DNA of 64,000 nucleotides, taken from contig QRFJ01000492.1 of the NCBI GenBank assembly GCA_006176705.1, positions 1-64,000 on the forward strand. Direction: 5' to 3'. Positions 34,311-45,550 of the stretch are shown one piece after another. Made by a program: the position numbers and the translations under genes. Position 1 is the stretch's first letter. Each line of letters opens with the position of its first letter. The notes below the pieces were generated by a model, which saw nothing but the letters and a program-made list of their open reading frames with translations, searched no databases and was not told the DNA's origin. Source of the stretch: Cocos nucifera. Lineage: Eukaryota; Streptophyta; Magnoliopsida; Arecales; Arecaceae.

Positions 34311-35810
34311 CAACTTGTATCCAGTTACTTGATATCCATGCTACCCACTATGAGATCAAGCCGACGATCATAATCCGATGCTCCCATCTTTCTATAGGAA
34401 CACCAATGAAGAATCTTACAAGTATCTGGATGAATTTTTAGAAATCTATGATGAGGATTCAAAATTTAATCGATGATGCCCCTAGATTAATTTTATTTCT
34501 TTTTTCATTGAAAGACAAAGCCAAGTACTGACTTAGCACAATAGGGAGACCAATCAAAACTTGGGTTGAATTGCAAAGTGAATTTCTTAAGAACTTTTGT
34601 CTCATAGGTCAAACCAATATCATAAGATGAGCTATCACTGGATTTGCTCGACTTCCAGGAGAACAAATTCACAAGTCATGGGAAAGACTTAAGAAGCTTC
34701 TTAGAAAATGCCCACATCATGGTCTGTCTAAATGGCAAATTGTTCAAGCTTTCTATAAGGGTTTAGGAGACCATTATAGACAGATGGTAGATGTATCCTG
34801 TGGAGGTGCATTCATGAATAAAAGTGAAGACAAAGCCTATGCCTTATTTGAAATCCTGAGTGAAAACTCAATTAACCATGCTTTATTATCTTTCTACCAA
34901 AAGTGGGTAGGGATCCATAAATTTAAATATCTAGAATCTAGTTCTAAGGCTAATTTGAACTTGATAAATAAAATGGACTTTCTTTCCTAGAAATTAGATC
35001 AACTCCTAATCTTAGGTCAATAATCTCCTGCATAATTCACATCATCCTCTAATTATCAGGAGATTTGTTCAATCTATGCTAGTCCAGCCCATCATGTGAG
35101 TGAATGTCCTATGGCTACATAATTTTCATCTTTCATCTAAGAATAAATTCAAGCTGCACAAGGCTACTCCAAGCTAGTTAATGACTCTTTTTCAAATATA
35201 CATAATCAAGATTGGAACAACCACAATTTTTCTTGGATACCTCAATAGACTTAAGCTCCAATCCAAAATTTATCCATCTAGAATTATCAGAATATACCCC
35301 AATACCAGAACTATGCCTATAATAGAGGTTAGCCTAGCCAGTCCACCCAGCCATTACATTATAATCAACCATCATACCCACCTCCTTAACAGAGCAATCT
35401 AGCGGACGATAGATTTAATCAACTTCAATAATTAATTCTAACTCAACAATAATCCATCACCAGGCTAGAAGCTCAAATAGGATAATTAGCTGAGTCTAGT
35501 ATGAGAAGAAAACTAGGTCAATTATTGAGCCAATCGATTCTTGTAAACAACCCACCTAATAACTATTAACCATCTAAACCAAGTTATCAATTTAATATTT
35601 CACCTAAGAATCCTCAATTAGAGAATGCTAAAGTAATTTCTGAACTTATAAGTTATAGAATTCTTATAAACCCATATCAAGATCAAGTGAGAGAGGCTAG
35701 TACTAATGCTAGCCAAGATAAAAATTTAGAAGAGTAGGTTAGTACTGAGACTAACTATATAGGAGGATCTGAGCCCAAAACTAGTACTAAGCTGATTCCA
35801 ATTTAAATAG
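34311..35810 (+). pseudogene. Athila-like gag of element C, main part
   Basis: This continues the gag cut at 28934. HATHYEIKPTIIR is followed by YLDEFLEI near 34425. WERLKKLLRKCPHHGLSKWQ (about 34680-34740), AFYKGLG and SCGGAFMNKSEDKAYALFE (34784-34990) are strongly characteristic of Athila/Tat gypsy gag. A knuckle remnant CSIYASPAHHVSECP lies near 35070-35115, with the second Cys changed to Tyr. It is followed by HNFSW near 35220-35236, another Athila-group gag signature. Stops are numerous. The frame fades beyond about 35800. Confidence 0.85.
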
Positions 35811-36230
35811 GACTGACAAAGGAAAGAAGAGAGCAGATGATTTATCCGAGACCTATAAACCTGAAGTCCTATTCCCTTCAGCCCTGAAGCCAGTTCCTCT
35901 TATAAAAATCAAGAGGCATATAATGAAAAGCCAATGAAGTTATTTAAGCAAGATCATATTAATTTACCTTTGAAATTAAACCCACTTTTAGTTATCTTTC
36001 CAGTGCCTATTGTATCAAACTTAACTTTTAATACAAAAACTCAATTCATGAGCATTTTAGAAGAACAAATAGAAAAAATTCTTAACAAACAAGGATCTAA
36101 GAATGGGATCATGAATTATATTCCCATAATTAGCAACAAATATATTAATAAAGGGATCATAAACTATCTTTCAAAGATTGACAATCCAAAACCATTGAAA
36201 TTTGTCAATCCTATATTTGATACAGGATAA
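35811..36230 (+). pseudogene. Unrecognised tail of element C coding region
   Basis: A 98-codon frame (35934-36230) lies between gag and the 3' non-coding part of the Athila-like element. It is Lys/Ile/Asn-rich, with MSILEEQIEKILNKQ and ending NPIFDTG before TAA. I do not recognise a domain. DTG looks like a protease triplet but is immediately followed by the stop and lacks the usual surroundings. No reverse transcriptase, RNase H or integrase is visible anywhere in element C, so this may be a remnant of the gag-pol junction or non-autonomous filler. Confidence 0.4.
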
Positions 36231-37444
36231 GTAAGCTGCCTTGTGTCTGACTAAAGATGGTAAACTTAGCACTTATTGGGAGGCAACCCAATATTTAGTT
36301 TTCTTTCATCTAATTTATCTTTTTAGTTTATTTTTATTTTGAATAAGTTGGAGGAAGAGCCCTAATTTTCAAGATCTACGCTGGATCGAGAACATATTGA
36401 GTCAGATGTATTCTTTTCTATTCTTTATTACACCCTTTTTTTTTCTCCATTGAGGACAATGTTGATTAAGTTGGGAGAAGAATAATAAAAATTTTTAAAG
36501 TCCTTGAGGAAGCTAGTATTTAGTATTTAGACATCTGATTATGCTTAAAAATCAAGTTGAACTAAGTATTTTAAAAATAATTGATACATAGTTCAGAATT
36601 TGTGAGATATTGAGGGATCAAGTATTAAAAAAATCCAATAAAAAGTTAAGTCTTGATCATAAAAAAAAAATTTTGAGTACTTCTAATTTTTCCTACCAGC
36701 ATCAAAGAAAAGTATACTTTTTATGGGCTTATGTAGGATAACTATACTTTTTTTATATAAAAAAATTAATTTTAAATAAAATAGTTTTTTAGTACTTTTT
36801 ACTGGGTAACTGGACCTCTTTGCCTAAGCAAGTATTGAATTTCACATCAAAAGATGGAAAGAACGAAGAAGCTCATTATAAAGCTAGTCTTAATTTATAG
36901 CCTGTTTAATTCGAGCTAGTAAGCCTAAGGGATATTTTATATCTAGTGTCCTAAAGCCAACTAGTTTGGAAGTCATTAGCCCAAGACTCGCTACATAGAT
37001 CCAATAGAAAGCTTAAGAGGTTAAGACATTCAATGGTGGTACAATATTAAAATATATATTTTTATATATTAGTTTTTCACCGAATAATCAGATCCTATTA
37101 CCTAAGTAAGCAATGATAGTTGCATCAAAAAGTAGGAAATGTGAATAAAAGATTTTAAAAAATGAAGGATAGAAGGAAAATACACTTGCCCATATGAAAG
37201 TTTAAACAATTTAGAGATAAAGATAGGGACAATTTAGAAAAAGTTTGAAAAAGTTAAATATTCTTCATTTAATTTTTATATTGGTTAAGTATTAATACTC
37301 CAATGATATAGCTCACTTATGCTCTACTAAATATCAATGGCCATTAAAAATTACTAGATAAAATTTGAAACTCTAAGCTTAAAAGGTATCCAAAATTAAA
37401 TTCTTTCTTTACTTGAGGATGAGTAAAGCATAAGTTAGCGGGTG
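36231..37444 (+). other. 3' non-coding region and polypurine tract of element C
   Basis: GGGAGGCAACCCAAT (about 36279-36293) and GAGGACAATGTTGATTAAGT (about 36452-36471) with a purine run after it are signatures of the 3' region of Athila/Tat gypsy elements. A second purine/G tract, TAAGTTAGCGGGTG at 37431-37444, directly precedes the 3' LTR and is the likely plus-strand primer. No gene is present. Confidence 0.78.
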
Positions 37445-38006
37445 TGATAAATACAATAAAAATACCAATAAAATTATTAATTTATTAATTAATTTATCTT
37501 TATTTTTAAGAATTAAATATTTTTATTTATTTATTTTAGCAAATGTATTCACCAATAGAAAGAGCTTATTATTTTGACTCAAATGAAATAAATTTAGAGC
37601 AAATCATAGTTGAAATGGATTTGATATAAATTTTTTAAAAAAAAATTAAAAAAATAAAAATGGCTCAGTCAGCTCATCCAGCCAAGCCGACGTACTCAGC
37701 CAAGCCACTGAAAAAAGCTCAACCAAAACATCCTAGCTTAGTCGGCATGCCGTTCAAGTCGGCTCGGCCATAAAAGCCAATCCACTGGTCCACAAATCCA
37801 AGCGTGGACCGCCAACTCAGTAAAAAGAGCCCAATCATAGGATGACACATGGCAGACCAAGACCCTTAAGTGGTTTACAAAAATTCTCACATGGCTTATG
37901 GGTCAAAATGGTAATTTCACATGCAAAAGATGCATGGTGATTGATCTAGGTCTATGGTGTGGTCAGTTCACATGGTCCACATAAACAATAAAGGTGCCAA
38001 CCTATG
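37445..38006 (+). repeat. 3' LTR of element C, part 1
   Basis: It starts TGATAAATAC and matches 25965-26465. It is interrupted after CTATG by element D and resumes at 47834. Confidence 0.92.
38002..38006 (+). repeat. Target site duplication of element D, left copy
   Basis: CTATG precedes element D, and the same five bases follow it at 47834-47838. The uninterrupted LTR near 26460 has CCTATGATCC at this place, which confirms the empty site. Confidence 0.92.
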
Positions 38007-40287
38007 TGAAGGAAAAATCAAGATTTTTCGGATCAAGTTTGTTCAAATCTGATTGGATTAAGAGGCATATTTCAAAAATTTTCTCTTAGATCCAAATCAG
38101 ATCTCAAATTTTTTAGATCTAATTTTATGATCTGATAAACAAGAAAATTAAATTAAATCTAAATTAGTTTTACCTTGATATGGATAATCCAATTACCCAT
38201 TGATGATCTGTTGATAGTCTGAGGTTCTGGATCTAGCCACGCAAGCGTCTGGCCTCTACCGGTATCCACTTGGGCTGGATCTGAAGATCTTCTCCTTCTT
38301 TATCTTATCTCCAAAAATCAGATCTAGATCTGATTTGGAGGATCTTTGAAACTTCTTTCGAAGATCTACTATCGTCTCTGCAGTAGTTCTGCCTTCTTCC
38401 TTTCTCGTCAGCCTTTTCTTGCTTGAATTGCACTAATCTAAAGGCCCAACTTTCTTGGGCGTGGAGAGGAGAGAGAAGATCAAAAAGGTGGCATCGAGGA
38501 GGGAGAGGGGCAGCCTTGGGGCGTGGCTTAGGAGAGAGTTCTTTTAAAGTTGGGCGCAGATAGGTCTTTATATAGACCCTGCTGCGCCATGCAATGCCAC
38601 ATCACCCCAGCCAATCACGTTGCTTCATTCAATCAGATCTAAATCTGATTGGTGGGATGACATCACCTGATCCAGTCAGATGAGATATCCATAGATTCAT
38701 CCTAAGGTGGCACCTAAGATTGATCAAAGTCTATTGGTGAGGGTCACCTAGTTTGAATCCAAGAAACAACCTGGAGTCCCATCGGTATGGGACTCCAGGT
38801 GTCCCTATCCATGGACGCACATCACCCTAGGCATGCGCCCCTTCCTTTCCAATTTCTAGGAAGGGGACAAGCCCCTATCTACTCTCCAATAAGTGCATGA
38901 CACATGGGCAGATGTCCAAGGGTCAAAGGTCAACGTTTAAGCAAAGTCAAAGAACAAGAATTAGCAGGTGATGAAATATGGCAGGTGTTGTCTTAAATTT
39001 ATCTCATAAATTAAGACAACCCTTTTTTGACCTTGACAAGCTCTAGTCAGACCAAGTAAAGGTATCTGATTGAGTACAAACATATTTGGTTCAGTCGAGA
39101 CAACTTTTAATGATAGAAAAAGAAGAATGTTAGGTTCAATCGTGTGCTAGCACGATTTCCTTGAACCTAATTGAATCAAATTCAAATCAATTGAACTGGG
39201 TTAGTCTAATTGATGATATCCAGATCCAAACCCTTATTTGTATGATCCAGTTAGGTTCAATTCTATATGCTAATGGGATATGTCGTGATCTCCATCATCG
39301 ACATCATCGAAACTCCTTTCGATGGATCAGAACTCTTCTTATTTAGACAACTAGAATGATCGATCATCTAAATCATTCTAATTGCTCCCAAAATCCATCA
39401 GTGACACCTAAGAGTATATGGTGGCAACCCATCAAAACTGAAAATGAACCTCTTAGTGCAGCTACTTGTGTGATTAAGTTCTTCTATCTTGAGCCCTGAT
39501 CAGATTAGGGTTAAGGTGAACTCGTCAAACCCTTATTTCTATTATATGATTTAATCATTCGATTCAAGTCCGATGTAAAAATCTTAATAGAAACTCTTTC
39601 TATTGTTTCACTCTCTACCATGGCCATGGGCTTATGAACTTGATTCTCATGATCATCATGGGGCCGCTCCTCATCCACCGAGGTAGATAGATTCCATCTT
39701 GGTGCAATCTAATTCCTATAATGAACATGCTATAGACAACATACACCTCAGGATTCCGAATGGCTAGGAAATCGAGTCATGGTATAGTCAAACTATAACA
39801 CCCTCAAGGTGAACTGTCGATGCACCTCAGGTCAAAGAACCAGATACACCACTGCAGCTTCGAGTCAGTCATCAATGAGAAGGTAGACTTCCTTATGACT
39901 ACTCGAGGTGGTCACGCTCAGTGCCCTCATTCTCTAATGAGTACCTGTACTCTCGCTTCGGTGTCTCTACACCATAAACTCAAGACTCATCTACTATAAA
40001 AAAGTGATTGTACACTAACCTTTCGGATCAATCACCATCCTCATGATGATCCTACGATCAGGAGCATTTTATGAGTTAATAATGAAAATTCTTGTCTTAA
40101 ATTTTCAACCCTTGAAAATAAGACTTATCATTACCATTAACTCAAGGGATGTATCACAGACACTAAATATACATATGTGATAGAAAATAATTTATTTTAT
40201 TATTTATAGTCAAAATTATAATTTTGTCCCTAGAAGTGTATTACAAGTGTCTGCCAATTCTGGCTTCTAGAGCACACATATCTAACA
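38007..40287 (-). repeat. 3' LTR of element D (2281 bp)
   Basis: On the minus strand it runs from TGTTAGATATGTG at 40287 to CCTTCA at 38007. It matches 45551-47833 and, in reverse, the LTRs of element A. A perfect 14-bp inverted repeat lies at 38769-38800. No gene. Confidence 0.93.
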
Positions 40288-40299
40288 AACTCCCACTTA
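40288..40299 (-). other. Polypurine tract of element D
   Basis: The minus strand reads TTAAGTGGGAGTT next to the 3' LTR, the expected plus-strand primer. Confidence 0.85.
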
Positions 40300-40301
40300 A
40301 C

Positions 40302-40895
40302 CTAAAGCCAATTGGCTACAAATCTAAGTCCCATCTTCTCAAGGTGGGCTTCAATCTTCTACTAGCCCAACGACTTTGTAAGTAGATCCACCGCATTGTC
40401 TGCAGAGTCAACTCTCTTGACCTCAACTTAACCCTTCTCGAGGTAATCACGAATGAGGTGGTATCGTCGCTCGATGTGCTTGAATTTCTGATGAGACCTT
40501 GGCTCCTTAGCAAAGGCTACGGTGCCATTGTTGTCATAATATAGAGGAATGGCATCTGATGGCATCACTCCGATCTCTGCGGCAAACTTCTTATACTAGA
40601 ATGCCTCCTTTGTAGCTTCTGATGTAGCGATGTATTCTGCTTCCATGGTGGAATCTGCTATCACTGTTGGATTGGAACTTTTTCAATTGATAGTTCCACC
40701 GTTGTACAAAAATAGACTTTCAGATGTCGACTTTCGATCATCTACATCGGACATAAAGTCAGAGTCTGTATATCCCTGGACTTGGAGTTCTCCATTACCA
40801 AAGACCAATAGCATATCCTTAGTTCTTCTCAAGTACTTAAGGATACATTTCATAGAAGTCTAGTGTTCTTCACGTATCCATTTAGGGCCCCAAGA
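40302..40895 (-). pseudogene. Copia RNase H of element D
   Basis: The minus-strand frame ends at a TAG (40304-40302) after GLRFVANWL. Upstream are KEPRSHQKFKHIERRYHLIR (about 40440-40500), YYDNNGTVAF (about 40510-40545), STMEAEYIAT (about 40620-40655) and LKYLRRTKD (about 40810-40845). Single stops interrupt it. The 65-residue frame at 40316-40513 is a shifted shadow of this domain. The domain is joined directly to the middle of the reverse transcriptase by a deletion near 40895. Confidence 0.88.
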
Positions 40896-41480
40896 CTGTT
40901 CCATATAGATATCTTCCTCAAGATATCCATTTAAGAACGTCATTTTCACGTCCATTTGCCATATTTCATAATCGAAATAGGTTGCAATAGCAAGCAATGT
41001 GCGAATGGATTTTAGCATAGCTACTAGCAAAAAGGTATCCTAATAGTCAATGCCTTCGCATTGACTATAACCTTTTGTAGATCCATCTGCACAAATCTGC
41101 ACAATAGTCAAGCCTTGAATGTCTCTACATTTCCATCTGCACAAATCTTTCTCTTGTAGATCCATTTACACCCAATAGGTACTATACCTTCTGGTGGATC
41201 TACTAAGGTCCATACTTGGTTTGAATGCATCGAGTCAATTTCTAACTTCATTGCCTCTAACCATTTCTTGGAGTCGATATCTGATATTGCCTCATTATAG
41301 GTTTTGGGATCATCACCATGAACCCCATTATCTATGAGGAATATTTTTTCTACATCCTCTAAAATAGTACTTAAGTACCTTTCAGGAGGACGAAAAACTC
41401 TTTCGATCTATGAGGTGGAGGAGGTAGTGACTGGATTGGCTTAACCTAATTTGGTTCCATTTGGTCCTTAGCTCGTTGCT
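40896..41480 (-). pseudogene. Copia reverse transcriptase of element D, palm deleted
   Basis: The minus strand shows the PPPPRRS-like linker near 41410-41440, HGDDPKTYNEA near 41285-41320, AMKSEIDSMHSNQVWTLVD near 41200-41260, and then FDYEIWQMDVKMTFLNGYLE near 40905-40975. Immediately after YME the sequence jumps to WIREEH, which belongs to the RNase H side. The palm with the catalytic YVDD is missing. A local duplication of the CTCTTGTAGATCC segment lies near 41090-41165. Confidence 0.85.
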
Positions 41481-42433
41481 CTTGTGAGACTTTCTCATTG
41501 AGCTTGATCTGCTTTCCAATGCCGCTATCTTGAATAAACTATTTTTCAAGAAAGATAGCATGTCGACTCACAATCACATTGTGATCTTCTGGAATGTAGA
41601 AATAATATCCTAATGATTCTTTAGGATTCTTATAAATCGAGCTCTAAAGGACCTAAAGTCTAACTTATCCGTTTGTTGTCTTTTGACATGAGCCAGACAA
41701 CCCTAAATTCTAAGATGACTCAGACTTGGTTTCTTACCATGCCATATCTCATACGGTGTGGTAGGAACAATTTTAGAAGGAACCCTATTCAGTAAGTATA
41801 TTGCAGTTAACAAATAGTATCCCCAAAAAAAATCAGAATGGTCTGTGAAGCTCATCATGGATCGGACCATATCTAATAGGATCCGATTCCTCCATTCTGA
41901 GATTTCGTTGAGTTGAGGTGTTCCAGGTGGAGTCCATTGAGAGACTATGCCATTTTTCTTGAGATAGTCCAAAAATTTTTGACTAAGATATTCACCTTCT
42001 CGATCTGATCGAAGAATCTTAATGGGTTTTTCAATTTGCTTTTCTACTTCATGTCTGAATTTTTTGAACTTTTCAAAGACTTCAGACTTGTGTCTCATAA
42101 GATACACATACCCATACCTAGATAAATCATCGGTAAAGGTTATGAAGTAAAGTAAGTTGCCTCTAGCTGGCACATCAAATGGGCTGCACACATCAGTATG
42201 TACTAGGATAAGAAGATCCGTGGCCCTTTCCCATATCCTACAAAAGGGAGTTTAGTCATTTTGCCATGAAGACAAGATTCACAAATTAGATATGTCTCGA
42301 AAGTCAACGGACTTAATAGCTTGGTTTTCTCTAATTTGTTAATCCTATCTTCTTCTATATGACCTAATCTTAGGTGCCATAGATACCTATCATTAGGACT
42401 ATCCCTAGGACGTTTTGATTTTATGGCATTCAC
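41481..42433 (-). pseudogene. Copia integrase of element D
   Basis: The zinc finger is well preserved in 42203-42433: WHLRLGHIEEDRINKL and then CESCLHGK give the full HHCC set. The catalytic core in 41703-42191 reads CSPFDVPARG, YFITFTDDLSRYGYVYL, LRSDREGEYLSQKF and NEISEWRNRILLDMVRSMMS. The later Asp and the Glu of the DDE triad are therefore kept. A frame break near 42195-42205 removes the VHTDVCGP strand with the first Asp from a continuous frame. It is the best preserved integrase in the window. Confidence 0.9.
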
Positions 42434-42849
42434 ATTTTGCTCGAAATTAAAAATACATCAACATGTAACTGATAAAGATCGTTAATAAGGAGACCATTTG
42501 TAATTTTATTTCTTTCATAAAAAATGTTACAATGGTCCTTAAGAAAATTAATTGCATAGCCTTCTAATGCAAGGCAGAAAACAGAAATCAAATTCTTGCT
42601 TACTGCAGGCACATAATAACAATCTTTTAATACTAAGTCTAAACCAGATGATAATCGAAGAGGGTATGTTCCCACGGCCATGATAGCAACTCTTGCTCCA
42701 TTTCCAACGTGTAGGATCATCTCACCATCCCTCAGCCTCCTGCTATCCTCAAGACTTTGCATAGAAGTGCACAAGTGAGCACTAGAACCAAAGTCAAGCA
42801 CCCAACTAGATTCAAAAAAAACCATAAGGTTAGACTCAATAACGAGCAT
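42434..42849 (-). pseudogene. Copia aspartic protease of element D
   Basis: A nearly continuous 139-codon minus-strand frame (42430-42849). The motif WVLDFGSSAHLCTSMQSLED shows the catalytic DSG changed to DFG. GTYPLRLSSGLDLVLKD, CYYVPAVSKNLIS and the final YERNKITNGLLIN match the intact fold of the element A copy. It overlaps the integrase frame by four bases, which marks a frameshift in what was one polyprotein. Confidence 0.88.
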
Positions 42850-43686
42850 ACCTCCAGAAGGATCTGTCTCCTTCTTCTTTAGGGTGGTCAGGTAAGTAGG
42901 GCAGTTTCGCTTCTAGTGGCTATCATTATTGCAATGAAAATACTTTCCTTTATCAGCGGCCTTCTTCTTCAGTTTTGCCTTTTCCTTCTTTCCTCCTTCC
43001 ACCTTCTGCTTTTTCACAGACTTCTTCTTCTTTCCAAAAGACTTTCTCTTGGAAGAAGTATGTTCCATAGCAAGCACTGAGCTTTTGGAACCTTTCATGG
43101 AAAGCTCAACGGTAACCAACATGTTCATAAGTTCAGCCAAGGAGTTTTGAAGTTTATGCATATGGTAGTTCATGATGAACTGCCCATACACATTAGTCAA
43201 AGATTGCAGAATTATATCATCCTATAGATCCAAGTCCAACCTCACTCCGAGCTTCTCAAGCTCTTCCAAATCCTTGATCATCATTAGATAATGATCTTGG
43301 ACTGACTACCCATCACGTATCTTAGCCTTGAATAGTCGTTTAGTGACTTGATACTTGGCTGCACGACTCTATTCACCAAACATCTCCTGTAGGTGAGCCA
43401 ACATTTGACGAGCAGTCCTGATATCTTTATGTTGGTGCTGAAGTTCATCAGACATTGAGCCCAACATGTAGTATCTGGCCTTATTATCATCATCTGTCCA
43501 CTTATCCAGAGATGCTCTCTGCTCAGCAGATGGATGAGCTGGTAAGGTGGGAGGGTCCTGGTCCAATACATGAGTTAACTTCTCAGAACCTAAAATGATT
43601 TTGAAGTTTCAGAGCCAATCCTTATAATTTGGTCCGATCAGTCTATGGGTGTCCAGGATTCATGCTAATGGGTTGGATGCAGATAT
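42850..43686 (-). pseudogene. Copia gag of element D
   Basis: The first codon, at 43686-43684, is ATA where element A has ATG (18009), so the start is lost. Readable parts are DQDPPTLPAHPSAEQRAS and YYMLGSMSDELQHQHKDI (43369-43566), and FIMNYHMHKLQNSLAELMNM with a Lys-rich tail (42913-43200). The tail ends at a knuckle remnant KYFHCNNDSH near 42910-42950. In the knuckle the first Cys is Tyr and the Trp after the His is a stop, as in element A. The frame at 43284-43571 is a shifted shadow. Confidence 0.88.
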
Positions 43687-45537
43687 TTTCCTGTAGAGAG
43701 TCAAAGTTTCTAGTTAGATATTGTAATTAAGACTTAACCAATTTATTTAGAGATTTTATTTTTAAACAAATTAGCTCCCACTATTTTCTCGGATTCCTAT
43801 ACTTCCTCTATAGAGATGCAAAAATCTCCATGATTACTGATTTCTAGTGGGTGGTGCGGTCCCACCAACTGACTCATCACCTCACCTAACAGTTATTGGT
43901 GATGGGTTAGCCAATGAGTGAACAACTCTTGTTCAATGATTCTCTAATCATGATGCACCCAAATCTTGATCTCTAATTCATGAATCTCACCATGTCCGAA
44001 ATATTGATCCACTCCTTAGTTAAGTCAGACCCACCATTTGCATAGATTGGATTCCTAATTGGGTCTCTCACCGTATCCAAAATATTGAGCCCAATTCATC
44101 CTCCAGCCCGTAGCATCCAATGCCTAATAGACATGGTTGCATCTTTTCAGTGCAACTGAGCCACTATAACCAGCCGAGAACAATCAACCTCGGGAAGGGC
44201 CCGCACATCTACAATGGTGGAAGACCTTAGACTTAATCTTTTCTTAGGAAGATTTGATTTAGGTCTCATTAAACTAGACTTGACATAGTCATAACCATTA
44301 TGACTAACCTAGTGGCATGGGTTAGCTCGGATTATTGACCACCTCAGATCAGAACTGAGTCAACAAACATGGCCAGGTAAGTGAGACCGGTGGAAGGGAT
44401 ATGCCATTAACTCGACAAGAATGCATTCGAGTCGAGTAGCTCCCAATTAAAAATCAGTCGATCGTATCTGCCAAACTTACCTTAGACACCAAATTGTTGA
44501 GCCAGAACCAATCAGATTAGCCTACAATCCAGACTCTAACCACTGAGCCTAATTAGGTCTTAGCTTGATCGATCACTCACGTGACTCGATCTTGACCCAG
44601 ACTTAATCCTATTAGGCTGGTCAATTTAAGCATTGTTGATCCCATCTAACCAACTCTTGATTCGGTTTGATCAACCGCTAGACCTAATTGAGCTACCCAA
44701 GCCCGAACCCAATTTTATGAATATGTCTTAGATCTAAAAATTCTTCAATTTTAGACCTAATATATTTCATAATCTTAATTCTTAATTAAGTTTAGGGTTC
44801 ATAAATAAAATATGTAAATAAGATCCTAGGATTTCAGGATCTAGGATTTTGCAGAAAGTAAGTTTTCAATTTTTGATTAAGGATGAACATGCAGCACCCC
44901 TACACATCATAAGAACACCCCATCGAATGGGAGGAGAGGGTCTTTAAATCCTACTTTGTTCTTATGATCGGATGGCCAAGGAAAATGCCTTAATCAGAAA
45001 TACAACTAATCTACAAAAACTAATTAGATCTAAGCATATATCTCATATAAAAATTGATCTAATTAAAACATGTTTTGCATACATCATATCATGCATATTT
45101 TTTAGATCTAAATTATCTCATAATCATCTAAAAAATTAAATTTAAATTTGATCTCATCAAATAAAATTTAATCTAGACCTATTTGTAGAACTATTCTACA
45201 ACTAGTCTAAACATGCAACTATCATATCTCATATGATCAAATTAAATTTAATTTATTTTTTATTTTTAGATCTGATTATAATATTTATAAGATCAAAAAA
45301 TAGTAAATAAATAAATCTAAAAATTATATTTAATCAAATAAAAATAGTGATTATACTAGACTACACATAGAATAATTATATTCCTAGTCTAGTTATGTAT
45401 CTCATACATATTATATCTAGATTAATTGATTTTAATTTTTTAATTTTCTAATTTTAGATTTAATTACATCTCATGTGATATCTAAAATCACTAATTTATC
45501 AGATTAAATCAGATCTATAAATTTTATAAGAACCTGG
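43687..45537 (-). other. 5' leader of element D
   Basis: A 1.85-kb untranslated leader matching, in reverse, 16308-18008. It carries the conserved hairpin at 44894-44977 and a splice-donor-like AAGGTAAGT on the minus strand at 44483-44475. No gene. Confidence 0.85.
44894..44977 (-). other. Conserved leader hairpin (copy in element D)
   Basis: On the minus strand ATCATAAGAACA pairs with TGTTCTTATGAT, a 12-bp perfect stem. An inner CCCATTCGATGGG forms a second small hairpin. The block is 84 nt long and has the same borders (GGCCATC...GGGGTGC) as the copies in elements A and H. Confidence 0.62.
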
Positions 45538-45549
45538 CTCTGATACTAG
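45538..45549 (-). other. Primer binding site of element D
   Basis: The plus strand reads GCTCTGATACTA, so the minus strand has TAGTATCAGAGC. It matches the initiator tRNA-Met PBS at 11 of 12 bases and lies one base from the LTR. Confidence 0.88.
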
Positions 45550-45550
45550 T

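Noticed and set aside
35934..36230. Protease with a DTG active site
   Set aside because: DTG is the last residue triplet before a stop and lacks the flanking hydrophobic and ALxDxGA-type context of gypsy proteases.
40316..40513. 65-residue minus-strand frame as a separate protein
   Set aside because: It is a shifted reading of the RNase H of element D. The neighbouring frame gives the conserved KEPRSHQKFKHIE residues.
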